A stretch of 32,352 nucleotides of DNA from Rhizobium sp. Q54 (GCA_945903635.1 CAMDOT010000045.1:1-32352); one strand, 5' to 3'; counted from the first letter of the stretch, positions 1 through 8,946 are shown. Notes: generated by a model from the letters alone, not told the origin. Program-made: numbers and translations.

Positions 1-506
1 TCACCCTCAGGACCGGGGTGGCGCTGGAAGCGCTGCGGGCCATCGCCGGCGAGGTTCCCGATGCCGTTGTCGGGGCAGGGACGGTCCTGAATGCCCGCCA
101 ACTCGACCAGACCCGGCAAGCCGGCGCCCGGTTTGTCGTCGGCCCGGGCTGCACGCCCGCCCTGGCGACCGCGGCGTCGGCCTCGGGCTTGCCGTTTCTT
201 CCCGGCGTCCAAACCGTGTCGGAGGCCATGGTGCTCGCCGAAAGGGGCTTCACCCTGCTGAAGTTCTTCCCGGCCGAAACCGCAGGCGGGCTGGACTGGC
301 TGAAGGCGGTCGCGGCCCCGCTGGCGGGGCTGCGCTTCTGCCCGACTGGTGGGATCGGTCCCGGCAACGCCTCTGCCTACTTGGCGCTTGCCAACGTGGC
401 CTGCATTGGTGGTTCCTGGGTTGCACCGAAGGATGCAGTGGCTGCCCAGGATTGGCCACAGATCGAGCGGCTCGCCGCCGCAGCCTCGACACTCAAACGA
501 CCCTAG
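1..506 (+). CDS. eda: KDPG aldolase (2-dehydro-3-deoxyphosphogluconate aldolase), 5' truncated
   Basis: Cleaves 2-keto-3-deoxy-6-phosphogluconate to pyruvate and glyceraldehyde 3-phosphate, the last step of the Entner-Doudoroff pathway. The gene enters from the left edge in the frame starting at base 3, and the first visible residues are TLRTG. The motif VVGAGTVLN follows, then LKFFPAE with the Schiff-base lysine (codon at 261-263), then the phosphate-binding CPTGGIGPGN. About 168 codons remain. The N-terminus carrying the conserved catalytic Glu lies outside the window. The GTG at base 18 is internal, because clear homology continues upstream of it. The adjacent KDG kinase (2529-3458) and sugar-acid dehydratase (3559-5355) would supply its substrate. 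Confidence 0.93.
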   Translation, partial: TLRTGVALEALRAIAGEVPDAVVGAGTVLNARQLDQTRQAGARFVVGPGCTPALATAASASGLPFLPGVQTVSEAMVLAERGFTLLKFFPAETAGGLDWLKAVAAPLAGLRFCPTGGIGPGNASAYLALANVACIGGSWVAPKDAVAAQDWPQIERLAAAASTLKRP

Positions 507-561
507 CGCTAGTCCGGGAAAGATGCTTCAAGATGTGGTATATGGAGTTCGGTCTGACCCA

Positions 562-1566
562 ATGAAAAAAATGGCGTTTCTCTCGGCTTTGCTGGTCCTG
601 ACCATCGTCGGGTCGGCCCGGGCGGACGCCGTCTTGGTGCTGAACTCCGAAGAGGCCTCCTACAGCATTTTGAGCCGCAGCGGCCGGGCCGAACTGGCGC
701 GTCTGCCGGTCGGCCGAGAGCCACATCATCTCATCGTGACGCCCGACGGCAAGGAAGTGGTGGTCGGCTCGACGGCCACCAACGAGTTGCTGGTGCTCGA
801 CGTCAAGACGGGCGAGCGGCGTCGCGTCGTGCGCGACATCATCGACCCCTATCACATGGGCTTCAGCCCGAACGGCAAGTGGTTCGTCACCGCGGCCTAC
901 CGGCTCGACCATGTCGATATCTATCGCGCGGACGACTTCAAGCTTGCCGGCCGCATCTTCATCGATGGCCTGCCCAGCCACCTGGCGTTCGACGCCGACT
1001 CCAAGACGGTGTTCGTCACGCTTCAGCAGACCGGCCGGGTCGTCGCCTTCGATCTGCAGACTCAGGCGATCAAATGGAACGTCAAGGTCGGTGAGGCACC
1101 AGCGGGGATCCTGATGTTGCCCGACGACAAGCGTCTGCTCGTGGCCCTGACGGGAGCGGATGGGCTGGTTGTCCTCGATCCGAAGGACGGCTCGACGACC
1201 GCTACCCTGCAAACCGGCAAGGGCGCGCACAATTTCTGGCCGAAAGGCGATGGTCGTCACTACTTCCTGAGCAATCGGGTTGAAGGCACGGTCTCCCTGA
1301 TCGATACCCAGGACATGAAAGTCGTCGGAACCGTCCGCGTTCCCGGCGGCCCGGACTGCATGGACATCACGCCGGACGGCAAGGAGCTGTGGGTCACACA
1401 GCGCTTCCTGCGTCGGGTCGCGGTGGTCGACATCGAGCAACTCAAGGTCGTCGCCAGCATTCCCGTGGGCAAATCTCCGCATGGCGTGTTCATGCTGAAG
1501 TCCGAGGCGGCGGGGCCGGCAAGCGGGCCGGTACGCGCGGTGTCGACGGCAGGCGGCTCCAAGTAG
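562..1566 (+). CDS. Exported YVTN-family beta-propeller protein
   Basis: A 334-residue protein with a clear Sec signal peptide (MKK, a hydrophobic stretch to about residue 19, then an ARADA cleavage site), so probably periplasmic. The rest consists of about seven blade-like repeats of roughly 40 residues with recurring elements such as PHHLIVTPDGKEVVV, MDITPDGKELWVTQ and VVDIEQLKVVASIPVG, typical of YVTN/cytochrome-D1-like propellers. No haem-binding CxxCH is present. I chose the ATG at 562 because the signal peptide begins there; the open frame continues upstream but overlaps eda without similarity to anything. It lies 55 bp after eda and 10 bp before the hydroxylase, so it may share a transcript with either. 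The ligand or role is not evident from sequence. Confidence 0.88.
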   Translation: MKKMAFLSALLVLTIVGSARADAVLVLNSEEASYSILSRSGRAELARLPVGREPHHLIVTPDGKEVVVGSTATNELLVLDVKTGERRRVVRDIIDPYHMGFSPNGKWFVTAAYRLDHVDIYRADDFKLAGRIFIDGLPSHLAFDADSKTVFVTLQQTGRVVAFDLQTQAIKWNVKVGEAPAGILMLPDDKRLLVALTGADGLVVLDPKDGSTTATLQTGKGAHNFWPKGDGRHYFLSNRVEGTVSLIDTQDMKVVGTVRVPGGPDCMDITPDGKELWVTQRFLRRVAVVDIEQLKVVASIPVGKSPHGVFMLKSEAAGPASGPVRAVSTAGGSK

Positions 1567-1576
1567 AGGCGCCTCC

Positions 1577-2551
1577 ATGCGCGACCTCATAGACATCTGG
1601 GTCGGCATCCAGACCTGGATATTCGAGACCTTCGTCGGGCCGGTTCTTTTTCGTTTCGGGCAGATGGCCTGGTACGAGCCGGGCTACAACGCCGTTGAAT
1701 TCGTGATGCTGGGCGTGGTCCAGATCGCGGTCATCGCCGTCGGCATGCGGTTCTTCGAGCGTCGCTGGCCGCTCGAGAGGCCGGGCAAGGACGATGGGCT
1801 GATCCTTGTCGACCAGGTCTACACGGTGCTGAACAAGCTCGGCGTCATTCCATTGGCCATCTTCGTCGTCACCTACCCGCTGGTTCAGGAAATCGAACTG
1901 ACGGTGCGGGCCTGGGGATTTGCGCCGCCGCGACTGGAACGGGTGCTGCCGTGGCTAGGCGACAATGCGCTGGCCTCGTTCCTCGTCTATTTCATCCTCT
2001 ATGATTTCGCCGCCTACTGGCTGCACCGCGCGCAACATGCGTTCCCCTGGTGGTGGGCGCTGCACAGCCTGCATCACAGCCAGCGTCGGATGACGGTCTG
2101 GACCGACGACCGCAACCACGTCGTCGACGATCTGCTGATCACCCTGGCGCTGGTGCTGTTCTCCCAGATGGTCGGCGTGCAGCCCGGCGAATACGTCGTC
2201 ATCCTGATGATCGGCCGCCTGGTCGAGAGCTGGTCGCACGCCAACGTCGACATGGGCTTCGGCTGGCTCGGCAACCGGCTGCTCGTCGGCCCGCGCTTCC
2301 ACCGGCTGCACCACGCGCTGGCGAGCCCCGAGGAACGACACATCCAGGACCACAATTTTGCGCCTGTGTTCCCGATCTGGGACATCCTGTTTGGCACGGC
2401 GATCTACGACGAGCGAAACCGGCCGACGGGCGTGGCCGATCCGGTGGTCGATGCCGACAATGGCCGCGGCTGGCTCGTTCAGCAGGTCACGGTGTTCTGG
2501 CGTTTCGTACGGACCTTGGTCCCGAGATTCAGGCGCGCGTCAGCGCTTTGA
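1577..2551 (+). CDS. Sterol desaturase / fatty acid hydroxylase superfamily membrane protein
   Basis: A 324-residue integral membrane protein of the di-iron hydroxylase superfamily, which hydroxylates or desaturates lipid substrates. The histidine clusters are in order: HRAQH (150-154), HSLHH (163-167), an isolated SHANV (H221) and HRLHH (242-246). Hydrophobic segments lie near residues 35-58, 88-106, 130-148 and 186-214. The ATG follows the stop of the propeller gene by 10 bp, with an AGAGG-like element upstream, so the two genes are probably co-transcribed. Its 3' end overlaps the convergent sugar kinase by 23 bp. The substrate (sterol, hopanoid, carotenoid or fatty acid) cannot be told from the sequence. 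Confidence 0.9.
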   Translation: MRDLIDIWVGIQTWIFETFVGPVLFRFGQMAWYEPGYNAVEFVMLGVVQIAVIAVGMRFFERRWPLERPGKDDGLILVDQVYTVLNKLGVIPLAIFVVTYPLVQEIELTVRAWGFAPPRLERVLPWLGDNALASFLVYFILYDFAAYWLHRAQHAFPWWWALHSLHHSQRRMTVWTDDRNHVVDDLLITLALVLFSQMVGVQPGEYVVILMIGRLVESWSHANVDMGFGWLGNRLLVGPRFHRLHHALASPEERHIQDHNFAPVFPIWDILFGTAIYDERNRPTGVADPVVDADNGRGWLVQQVTVFWRFVRTLVPRFRRASAL

Positions 2552-3458
2552 GAACTTCGGCCCGCCGGGGCATCGGCGCCACCGCGCCATAGCCCGTCGT
2601 CGACAGGGCGGCCGCGATATTGGCGTAGCGACCCGCGGTCTCGGGATCGTCTCCAGCCAGCAGGCGGGCGAGAAAGGCACCATCGAACGTATCGCCCGCG
2701 CCGGTGGCATCGACCGCCTCGACGCGATGCGCAGGCAGGTGGCGGCGTTCCCGGGCAGTGGCTATCAACGCGCCTTCCGGTCCCATCTTCAGTGCCACCA
2801 GGGGCGCGCCGAGCTTGAGGTAATAGTCGGCGATGGCGTCGGGTTCCTGCATTCCAGTGAGTTGCTGGGAATCGTCGAGACTGGGTAGGGCCACGTCGCA
2901 GCGCGCGATGGTGGCGTCGATGACCTTGCGGGCGACTTCGAGATCCCAGAGGCGCAGCCGCAGGTTGGTGTCGTAGGAGATCTTCACGCCTGCCTTGCGG
3001 GCGACCGTGATCGCCGCGTCGCACGTCTCTCTCGCGCTGTCGCTGATCGCCTGGCCGATGGCCGAGAGGTGGAAGAACCTGGCGCCGGCGATGTAGTCGG
3101 TGGCCAGCGTCTCCGGCGTCATCAGGGAGGCGGCGGAATTCTTGCGCAGGTAATCGAACTTGTGACCGGCCGCGCTGTGCGTCACGAAGCTGACACCGGT
3201 CGGCGCGCTCGGATGCCGAGTGACGTGCGAAGCGTCGACACCCTCCGATTTCCAGAGATCGAGGAAGGCATCGCCCATCCAGTCCTGGCCGACGCTGGTG
3301 AGGTAGCCCGTCGTGGTGCCCTGGCGCGCCGCCGCGATCGCGACGTTCTGTGAATCGCCGCCGAAGCCCTGCAGCCAGGTACGGCCGTCGCCTTCCTTCG
3401 GGCGGTTGAATTCGATCAGGGGTTCGCCGAGGCAGACGATAGCGGGGGAGTTGGTCAT
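2529..3458 (-). CDS. kdgK: PfkB-family sugar kinase, probable 2-dehydro-3-deoxygluconokinase
   Basis: Phosphorylates 2-keto-3-deoxygluconate (KDG) to KDPG using ATP. The 309-residue product shows the ribokinase fold: GGDSQNVA at 33-40, a [11 protein letters not shown] segment at 161-171 typical of KDG kinases, and the C-terminal PfkB signature [11 protein letters not shown] (250-260) with catalytic Asp256. I chose the ATG at 3458, where the [13 protein letters not shown] start aligns with the family; further upstream the frame is low-complexity and overlaps the divergent gene's leader. It is divergent from the dehydratase with 100 bp between the start codons. With eda on the left it forms a KDG to KDPG to pyruvate route. 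A related 2-keto-3-deoxy-sugar-acid substrate remains possible. Confidence 0.85.
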   Translation of the reverse strand: MTNSPAIVCLGEPLIEFNRPKEGDGRTWLQGFGGDSQNVAIAAARQGTTTGYLTSVGQDWMGDAFLDLWKSEGVDASHVTRHPSAPTGVSFVTHSAAGHKFDYLRKNSAASLMTPETLATDYIAGARFFHLSAIGQAISDSARETCDAAITVARKAGVKISYDTNLRLRLWDLEVARKVIDATIARCDVALPSLDDSQQLTGMQEPDAIADYYLKLGAPLVALKMGPEGALIATARERRHLPAHRVEAVDATGAGDTFDGAFLARLLAGDDPETAGRYANIAAALSTTGYGAVAPMPRRAEVLKALTRA

Positions 3459-3558
3459 GGCTGGAGATTTGTCACGGCGCCGGGCGAACCTCAAGCGAGG
3501 CGCTGGACTTCCCGGACGCCTTCTCCCAGGGTTGCGGCAACAAAATTGGAGGAACGGG

Positions 3559-5355
3559 ATGGCCGCTGACAAGAAGGGCAAAGGCAAGCGCCGGCTGCGC
3601 AGCAGAGAATGGTTCGACGCGCCGGGCGACCCGACGATGGCGGCGCTCTATCTCGAGCGCTACATGAATTTCGGCCTGACGCTCGCCGAACTGCGCAGCG
3701 GCCGGCCGATCATCGGCATCGCCCAGACCGGCAGCGACCTCTCGCCGTGCAACCGCCATCATCTCGACCTCGCGACCCGGGTACGTGACGGCATTCGCGA
3801 TGCCGGCGGCATCCCGATCGAATTCCCGGTCCATCCCATCCAGGAGACGGGCAAGCGGCCGACCGCGGCGCTCGACCGCAACCTCGCGTACCTCAGCCTG
3901 GTCGAATGCCTCTACGGCTATTTCTTCGACGGTGTGGTGCTGACCACCGGCTGCGACAAGACTACGCCCGCGATGATCATGGGCGCGGCGACCGTCAATA
4001 TTCCAGCCATCGTCCTTTCGGGCGGCCCGATGCTCGACGGCCATTTCGCCGGCGGCCTCGCGGGTTCCGGCACCATCGTCTGGTACGCCCGCCAGGAGCT
4101 GGCGGCAGGCCGCATCGACCTGGAGCAGTTCGTCGAGATGGTGGCCTCGAGCGCCCCCAGCGTCGGCCACTGCAACACGATGGGCACGGCGCTCTCCATG
4201 AACAGCATGGCCGAAGCGCTCGGCATGTCGCTCACCGGCTGCGCCGCCATTCCCGGCCCCTACCGCGAGCGTGGCCAGATCGCCTACGAGACCGGCAAGC
4301 GCATCGTCGATATGGTGTGGGAAGACCTGAAGCCGTCCGACATCCTGACGCGCAAGGCGTTCGAGAATGCCATCGTCGCGGCAAGTGCGCTGGGCGCCTC
4401 GACCAACTGCCCGCCGCACATCAACGCCATCGCCCGCCATATCGGCGTAAAACTGGTCAACAGCGATTGGGACAAGATCGGCTACGACATCCCGTTGCTG
4501 GTGAATTGCATGCCTGCCGGCAAGTACCTCGGCGAGGCGTTCCATCGCGCCGGCGGCGTGCCGACGGTGATGGCCGAACTCCTTCGAAAGAAGAAGATCC
4601 ATGGCGATGCGCTCACTGTCAGCGGCAAGACCATGGCGCAGAACCTGAGGCGCGCCACGCCAGCCGACGGCGAGGTCATCAAGACCTACGACAAACCGAT
4701 GCTCGGGACGGCGGGATTCGCCGTTCTGTCCGGCAACCTGTTCGATTCCGCGATCATGAAAACGTCGGTGATCTCGGCCGAGTTCCGCGCCAAGTACCTG
4801 GAGCGCAAGGGTGACAAGGATGCGTTCGAGGGCACGGCGATCGTGTTCGAGGGTCCGGAGGATTATCATCACCGGATCAACGATCCCAAGTTGCCGATCG
4901 ACGAGAACAGCATCCTGTTCATCCGCAACGCCGGCCCCGTGGGCTATCCGGGCGCTGCTGAAGTCGTGAACATGCTGCCGCCGGACCGGCTGGTGAAGGG
5001 CGGTATCCTGCTGTTGCCCTGCGTCGGCGACGGCCGGCAGAGCGGCACCTCGGCCAGTCCGTCGATCCTCAATGCCTCGCCCGAGGCGGCGGTCGGCGGC
5101 GGTTTGGCCTTGCTCAAGACAGGAGACAAGGTGCGGGTCGATATTGGCAGGCGCACCGCCAATATCATGATCACGGCGGCCGAATTGGCCAAGCGCCGCA
5201 AGGCCTGGAAGCCGAACCTCGTGCCCAGCCAGACGCCATGGCAGGAGTTGCAGCGACAATTCGTGGGCCAGCTCTCGACCGGCGCTTGCCTCGACTTCGC
5301 CGTCAATTTTCAGCAGATCGCACAGAAGCGGGGAGTACCGCGGCACTCCCATTAG
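3559..5355 (+). CDS. IlvD/Edd-family sugar-acid dehydratase (xylonate/arabonate dehydratase-like)
   Basis: Dehydrates an aldonic acid to its 2-keto-3-deoxy derivative using an Fe-S cluster. The product is 598 residues, the usual size for pentonate/hexonate dehydratases. The three expected cluster cysteines are in TGSDLSPCN (C64), [10 protein letters not shown] (C132) and [10 protein letters not shown] (C205). The C-terminal [20 protein letters not shown] block is also characteristic. As I recall Caulobacter D-xylonate dehydratase XylD, the resemblance is high along the whole length. The start at 3559 follows a strong GGAGGA (3548-3553). KDG kinase and KDPG aldolase nearby would instead suit a C6 acid such as gluconate or galactonate, so I leave the substrate open. 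Confidence 0.92.
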   Translation: MAADKKGKGKRRLRSREWFDAPGDPTMAALYLERYMNFGLTLAELRSGRPIIGIAQTGSDLSPCNRHHLDLATRVRDGIRDAGGIPIEFPVHPIQETGKRPTAALDRNLAYLSLVECLYGYFFDGVVLTTGCDKTTPAMIMGAATVNIPAIVLSGGPMLDGHFAGGLAGSGTIVWYARQELAAGRIDLEQFVEMVASSAPSVGHCNTMGTALSMNSMAEALGMSLTGCAAIPGPYRERGQIAYETGKRIVDMVWEDLKPSDILTRKAFENAIVAASALGASTNCPPHINAIARHIGVKLVNSDWDKIGYDIPLLVNCMPAGKYLGEAFHRAGGVPTVMAELLRKKKIHGDALTVSGKTMAQNLRRATPADGEVIKTYDKPMLGTAGFAVLSGNLFDSAIMKTSVISAEFRAKYLERKGDKDAFEGTAIVFEGPEDYHHRINDPKLPIDENSILFIRNAGPVGYPGAAEVVNMLPPDRLVKGGILLLPCVGDGRQSGTSASPSILNASPEAAVGGGLALLKTGDKVRVDIGRRTANIMITAAELAKRRKAWKPNLVPSQTPWQELQRQFVGQLSTGACLDFAVNFQQIAQKRGVPRHSH

Positions 5356-5361
5356 GTCGCC

Positions 5362-6000
5362 CTAACGGAAGAGGCGCTGCTCGACCGAGACGGGCAGATC
5401 GGCCCTGTGGATCAGGATGATGGCCCAAGGTGACGTAGGCTGGCTGGCCGGCCGGTTGGGCGGCGGCGCCAGGCTGCTCGTCGGGGGAAGCGCTGCGCCG
5501 GGAGCGGCAAATCCCGCGGCGCCGGATCCGCCTGGCCCAAAGGCAGACGACCCAGGCGATGCAAGAGGTGGAGCGCTCGCAACGGGCCTCAGCGCCGCGC
5601 GCTGCGCCATCATGATCTCGGGCGGCATGATTTCCTCGAAGACGACCACGATGCGGTCGCGCCGCCGGCTGGTCGACAGGATATTCACGGCATAGCCTTC
5701 ACTGGCGCGACGGCCGAGGAAGATGCCGACGGCGTTCATGCGGCCCTGCTCGAACATGTCCGGTGCCGGCATCCCGACCCGGCTCCACAGTCCCCGCCAT
5801 TCGGCCACGGTCCCGGCCACAACCTGCTCCGGCTGCCGGGTCGACGCGCCGATGCCCCGCCAGTGACGGGCGTCGACGGACTGTGCCATCGCACCACCGC
5901 CGGCGACCAGCTGTGTGGCAACCAGTACGCCCATGGAGACGAAGCGCCTACGCACCAGGCTGTTCAATGTTCGGGAGACCAAATTAATGCTCAACCACAC
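5362..6000 (-). CDS. Exported PrcB-like hypothetical protein with proline-rich tail
   Basis: A 212-residue protein. The N-terminus contains VRRRFVSMG followed by a hydrophobic stretch and GAMAQS (cleavage near residue 40), a signal peptide with a Tat-like double arginine. The middle (about residues 50-130) includes GIFLGRRASEGYAVNI, a string of strands and FEEIMPPE, which resembles the PrcB C-terminal domain found in protease-associated secreted proteins. Residues 145-190 are Pro/Ala/Gly/Ser rich and probably disordered, and a short conserved-looking tail, ILIHRADLPVSVEQRLFR, ends the protein. An internal ATG at 5934 is an alternative start but would remove the arginines. It is convergent with the dehydratase (7 bp apart) and divergent from the Rieske oxygenase. 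The function is unproven. Confidence 0.7.
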   Translation of the reverse strand: MWLSINLVSRTLNSLVRRRFVSMGVLVATQLVAGGGAMAQSVDARHWRGIGASTRQPEQVVAGTVAEWRGLWSRVGMPAPDMFEQGRMNAVGIFLGRRASEGYAVNILSTSRRRDRIVVVFEEIMPPEIMMAQRAALRPVASAPPLASPGSSAFGPGGSGAAGFAAPGAALPPTSSLAPPPNRPASQPTSPWAIILIHRADLPVSVEQRLFR

Positions 6001-6120
6001 GGTAGGATCTCATCGCGATCCAGATTGGAAAAGTGATGAGGCAGATAGCCCTCACACTTTGGCTCAATTGAGGCCACTGATGGTCGATGCCGTCATGGGC
6101 TCATATCAATCGTCCCGGTG

Positions 6121-6138
6121 TGTTGCATTCGTGCAACA
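6121..6138. promoter_or_regulatory. Perfect inverted repeat in divergent promoter region (candidate operator)
   Basis: TGTTGCA, a TTCG spacer and TGCAACA form a perfect 7-bp inverted repeat. It sits in the 256-bp gap between the divergent PrcB-like gene (start 6000) and the Rieske oxygenase (start 6257), almost exactly at the midpoint. This suits a dyad operator acting on both promoters. A short RNA hairpin with a UUCG tetraloop is the alternative. No T-run follows, so a terminator is less likely. No regulator gene is adjacent. Confidence 0.45.
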
Positions 6139-6256
6139 TGATTGGCGGTTGCTGCAGGTGCTAAGCGACTTCAGGCACCGGAGACTCGCCGGTTTCTTTG
6201 TCGGGTATGGCGCCCGGCGGTATGATCCCCTCGACGGGACACAAGAGGCGACTGAC

Positions 6257-7381
6257 ATGAAGACGGCGATGGACGACCAATCGGTGGCGCAACGCGTTCT
6301 CGACCACATCGCCAACGGCACCACCGATGTCGGCCAGGAGGTCTGGCGCGAGCCGGTCGAGAATTATCGCTCCGGGGAGCGATTGGCAGCCGAACTCGAA
6401 CAGGTACTGCGGCGGGCGCCGACGCCGTTCTGCCCATCGGCCGCACTGCCGGAGGCAGGCTCCTATGTCGCCCGCGAGGCAGCCGGCACGCCGATCGTCG
6501 TCGTGCGTGGAAGCGACGGCAAGGTCCGCGCCTTCCGCAATGCCTGCCGGCACCGAGGCATGCAGGTCGCGAGCGGGTCGGGATGCAGCCGGGCCTTCGT
6601 CTGCCGCTACCATGGCTGGACCTACAATCTCGAAGGCAGCCTGCGCCACATCCCGCACGAGGAAGGCTTTCCGGGTTTCGACAAGGAAGCGCATCCGCTG
6701 GTGCCGGTGATAGCGAGCGAACGCTTCGGGCTGGTATTCGTGACGCAGGATGAGCCGGCGCTGGGTGACGATTCGCTCGCCGGTCTGATCAAGTTGATCG
6801 GTCCCGACCAGAGTCTCTTCGCCACGGCCGAGCGGGAGTTCGAGGTCAACTGGAAGATCCTGCTCGAGGGATTCATCGAGGGCTATCACATCAAGTCGAC
6901 CCATCCGGAGAGTTTCCTCCCTTACGGTTTCGACAACCTGAACGTCATCGACCTGTTTGGCCGCAACAGCCGCGTCACCTATCCGTTCCAGCGCATCAAG
7001 AAACTGGCCAAGGTGCCGCCGCAGGAGCGGCGCGTCGAAGGCCTGCTGACCTACGTCTACCACCTGTTCCCCAACGTCCTGATCACGGTGCTGTCACGCC
7101 ATACCAACGTCGTGATCCTGGAGCCTGTCGCGATCGACCGCACCCGGCAGATCACCTACACGCTGACCAACGGTGGCGGCGACGATCCCGAGGCCATCGC
7201 CGAGGCCAGGCGCGATGCCGAGTTTGTGGGAACGACCGGCGCCGCCGAGGACCGCGCCGTCGTCCAGGCCATCCAGCGTGGTCTCGGTAGCGGCGCCAAC
7301 GAGGCCTTCACTTTCGGCAAGTTCGAAAGTGCCATCGCTCACTTCCACCGCACCCTGACGGCGGCACTCAGCCATTCCTGA
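6257..7381 (+). CDS. Rieske non-haem iron oxygenase, alpha (catalytic) subunit
   Basis: A 374-residue ring-hydroxylating or demethylating oxygenase. The Rieske [2Fe-2S] ligands are C97/H99 (NACRHRGM) and C116/H119 (FVCRYHGWTY). The catalytic domain contains NWKILLEGFIEGYHIKSTH with mononuclear-iron histidines H211 and H216. The final carboxylate ligand cannot be placed with confidence. I chose the ATG at 6257 because coding-type sequence starts there; the open frame runs on upstream without recognisable protein similarity and would overlap the divergent gene. No ferredoxin, reductase or small subunit is encoded nearby, so electrons must come from partners elsewhere. The layout resembles choline/carnitine or phenoxy-type monooxygenases. 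The substrate is unknown. Confidence 0.9.
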   Translation: MKTAMDDQSVAQRVLDHIANGTTDVGQEVWREPVENYRSGERLAAELEQVLRRAPTPFCPSAALPEAGSYVAREAAGTPIVVVRGSDGKVRAFRNACRHRGMQVASGSGCSRAFVCRYHGWTYNLEGSLRHIPHEEGFPGFDKEAHPLVPVIASERFGLVFVTQDEPALGDDSLAGLIKLIGPDQSLFATAEREFEVNWKILLEGFIEGYHIKSTHPESFLPYGFDNLNVIDLFGRNSRVTYPFQRIKKLAKVPPQERRVEGLLTYVYHLFPNVLITVLSRHTNVVILEPVAIDRTRQITYTLTNGGGDDPEAIAEARRDAEFVGTTGAAEDRAVVQAIQRGLGSGANEAFTFGKFESAIAHFHRTLTAALSHS

Positions 7382-7390
7382 TCCAGGGAG

Positions 7391-8269
7391 CTAGCTGCGC
7401 TTGGCCCTGTCGGCGGTATTCGTCGACTGGATCTGCTCGCGGATGCGCTGCCAGTCGGCTTCGCTGTAGGCCATCATGTTGGAGAAGGTGCCGTTGCCCA
7501 TGATGCCCATGGCGCCGTCGATCGCGATCACCTCGCCGTTGATGTACTCGACTTCCTCACTCATCAGGAAGGCCGCCATGTTCGCGAGTTCGCTCGGCCG
7601 CCCGACGCGGCCCATCGGATTGCGCGACTTGTAGCGATCGTCGTCACCTTCCTTGAGTGGATTGAGCCGGGCCCAGGCGCCTTCGGTCGGGAAGGGACCG
7701 GGCGCGATGGCGTTGAGGCGGATGCCATGACGCGCCCATTCGACGGCGAGGCTCTGGGTCATGACGGCGACGCCGGCCTTGGACATGGCGGAGGGCACGA
7801 CGAAGGGGCTGCCAGTCCACACCCAGGTCGTGAGGATGCTGAGCACGCTCGCCTTGCGCTGCTCGGCGATCCAGCGCTTGCCGCAGGCGTTGGTCATGTA
7901 GAACGTGCCGTGCAGCACGATGTTGGCGATCGCATCGAAGGCGCGTGGACTGAGGTCCTTGGTCTGGGAAATGAAATTGCCGGCGGCATTGTTCACGAGG
8001 CCGTCGAGGGGTCCCGTGGCCCAGATCCGATCGATCATCTCCTCGACGGCGGTGGCGACGCGAATATCGACGGCATGGGTGTCGACCCGGCGGCCGGGAT
8101 GCTTGGCCATGACCTCCTTGGCCGTCTCCTCCAGCACGCTGCCGCGCCTGCCGCAGATGACGCAGTCGGCACCCAGTTCGACGAATTTCTCCATCATCAT
8201 GCGACCGAGTCCCGTTCCGCCCCCGGTGACGAGGAAGCGTTTTCCCTTGAATAGATCGGCTCTGAACAT
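7391..8269 (-). CDS. SDR oxidoreductase, 2,4-dienoyl-CoA reductase-like (DECR1 type)
   Basis: A 292-residue short-chain dehydrogenase with a Rossmann motif TGGGTGLG (15-22) and NNAAGN (93-98). The segment GSPFVVPSAMSKAGV carries Ser160-x-x-x-Lys164 where classical SDRs have YxxxK. The following IRLNAIAPGPFPTEGAW and INGEVIAIDGA blocks, with this substitution, match the mitochondrial 2,4-dienoyl-CoA reductase (DECR1) pattern as I know it. That enzyme reduces 2,4-dienoyl-CoA with NADPH during unsaturated fatty-acid beta-oxidation. The start at 8269 is preceded by GGAGG (minus strand, about 8278-8282); the frame extends 19 codons further up without a better site. It is convergent with the Rieske gene, 9 bp apart. 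Confidence 0.87.
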   Translation of the reverse strand: MFRADLFKGKRFLVTGGGTGLGRMMMEKFVELGADCVICGRRGSVLEETAKEVMAKHPGRRVDTHAVDIRVATAVEEMIDRIWATGPLDGLVNNAAGNFISQTKDLSPRAFDAIANIVLHGTFYMTNACGKRWIAEQRKASVLSILTTWVWTGSPFVVPSAMSKAGVAVMTQSLAVEWARHGIRLNAIAPGPFPTEGAWARLNPLKEGDDDRYKSRNPMGRVGRPSELANMAAFLMSEEVEYINGEVIAIDGAMGIMGNGTFSNMMAYSEADWQRIREQIQSTNTADRAKRS

Positions 8270-8334
8270 CGGGTGATGCCTCCTAGTTGCACTGGCTATG
8301 TCGTCTAATTCGACCGGTGATGGCACAAGGACTG

Positions 8335-8362
8335 TTGCGTCCGCTCTCCGGAATGATAGGAT
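8335..8362 (+). promoter_or_regulatory. Weak candidate sigma-70-type promoter for the cold-shock gene
   Basis: TTGCGT (8335-8340) and TAGGAT (8357-8362) are spaced by 16 bp, 26 bp upstream of the cold-shock-protein ATG. Both boxes are imperfect. Position and spacing are reasonable, but many such matches arise by chance. Confidence 0.25.
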
Positions 8363-8388
8363 TTCAAAATAACAAAAGGGATCGTTGA

Positions 8389-8907
8389 ATGACGACCCAC
8401 CAGGGGGAAGCGAGCGGGGACGCGGGTTCTGTTGAGCTGCGTGGTAAAGTTAAGTGGTTCAACGCGGTCAAAGGGTACGGATTTCTAGCCCTCGACATCG
8501 ACAATAGCGACGCGTTCTTGCATGTGACGACACTTCGACAGGCCGGGCATGAGGATCTCAAGCCCGGGGCTACGGTAGTGTGCGCCGGCGTGCGCGGCCC
8601 GAAGGGCTGGCAGGTCATGAAGGTGCTCGACGTTGATTCGTCGACAGCGATTGCCGCTGGGCCAAAGCCGCCGCCGATACCGGACGGCGTCGCGATGGGC
8701 GAATACATCGTGGCCCTCGTCAAATGGTACAATAACGAGCGCGGCTACGGCTTCGTCACGCGCGAGGCCGCCGACGGCGACATCTTCGTCCACGCCGCGG
8801 TGCTGCGCCGGCATGGCCTGGATGCCCTGGCTCCCGGTCAAAAGGTCATGATCCGCGTCGCCGAGGGGCAAAAAGGCCTGCAGGTCATCGAAATCCGGGC
8901 GGCCTGA
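8389..8907 (+). CDS. Double cold-shock-domain protein
   Basis: A 172-residue protein with two CspA-type OB folds in tandem, an arrangement common in Alphaproteobacteria. Domain 1 (about 18-84) carries [17 protein letters not shown] and an AFLHV motif. Domain 2 (about 106-172) carries [16 protein letters not shown] and DIFVHA. These are the RNP1 and RNP2 nucleic-acid-binding motifs. The linker is proline-rich (KPPPIPDG). It is expected to bind single-stranded RNA or DNA in the cytoplasm. The ATG has a purine-rich AAAAGGGA just upstream. An AT-richer leader than its surroundings (8340-8388) is typical of cold-shock genes. Confidence 0.93.
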   Translation: MTTHQGEASGDAGSVELRGKVKWFNAVKGYGFLALDIDNSDAFLHVTTLRQAGHEDLKPGATVVCAGVRGPKGWQVMKVLDVDSSTAIAAGPKPPPIPDGVAMGEYIVALVKWYNNERGYGFVTREAADGDIFVHAAVLRRHGLDALAPGQKVMIRVAEGQKGLQVIEIRAA

Positions 8908-8914
8908 AGCGCGA

Positions 8915-8946
8915 TGACCTGAAGCCCGGCGCCGCCGGCCAGGTCA
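8915..8946. terminator. Candidate hairpin between convergent csp and thiY genes
   Basis: TGACCT (8915-8920) pairs with AGGTCA (8941-8946), and an inner stem CCGGC/GCCGG (8926-8930 with 8934-8938) closes a 3-nt loop. The structure lies between the two convergent stops and includes the thiY stop codon. It lacks a T-run, so a factor-independent terminator is uncertain. Confidence 0.35.

Noticed and set aside
3472..5352. Long minus-strand open frame opposite the dehydratase (626 codons)
   Set aside because: Antisense shadow of the dehydratase, which has all family motifs. The shadow has no recognisable domain.
5915..6256. Upstream in-frame extension of the Rieske oxygenase
   Set aside because: The extra residues are not conserved-looking, overlap the start of the divergent gene and span the dyad at 6121. 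The ATG at 6257 fits the family.
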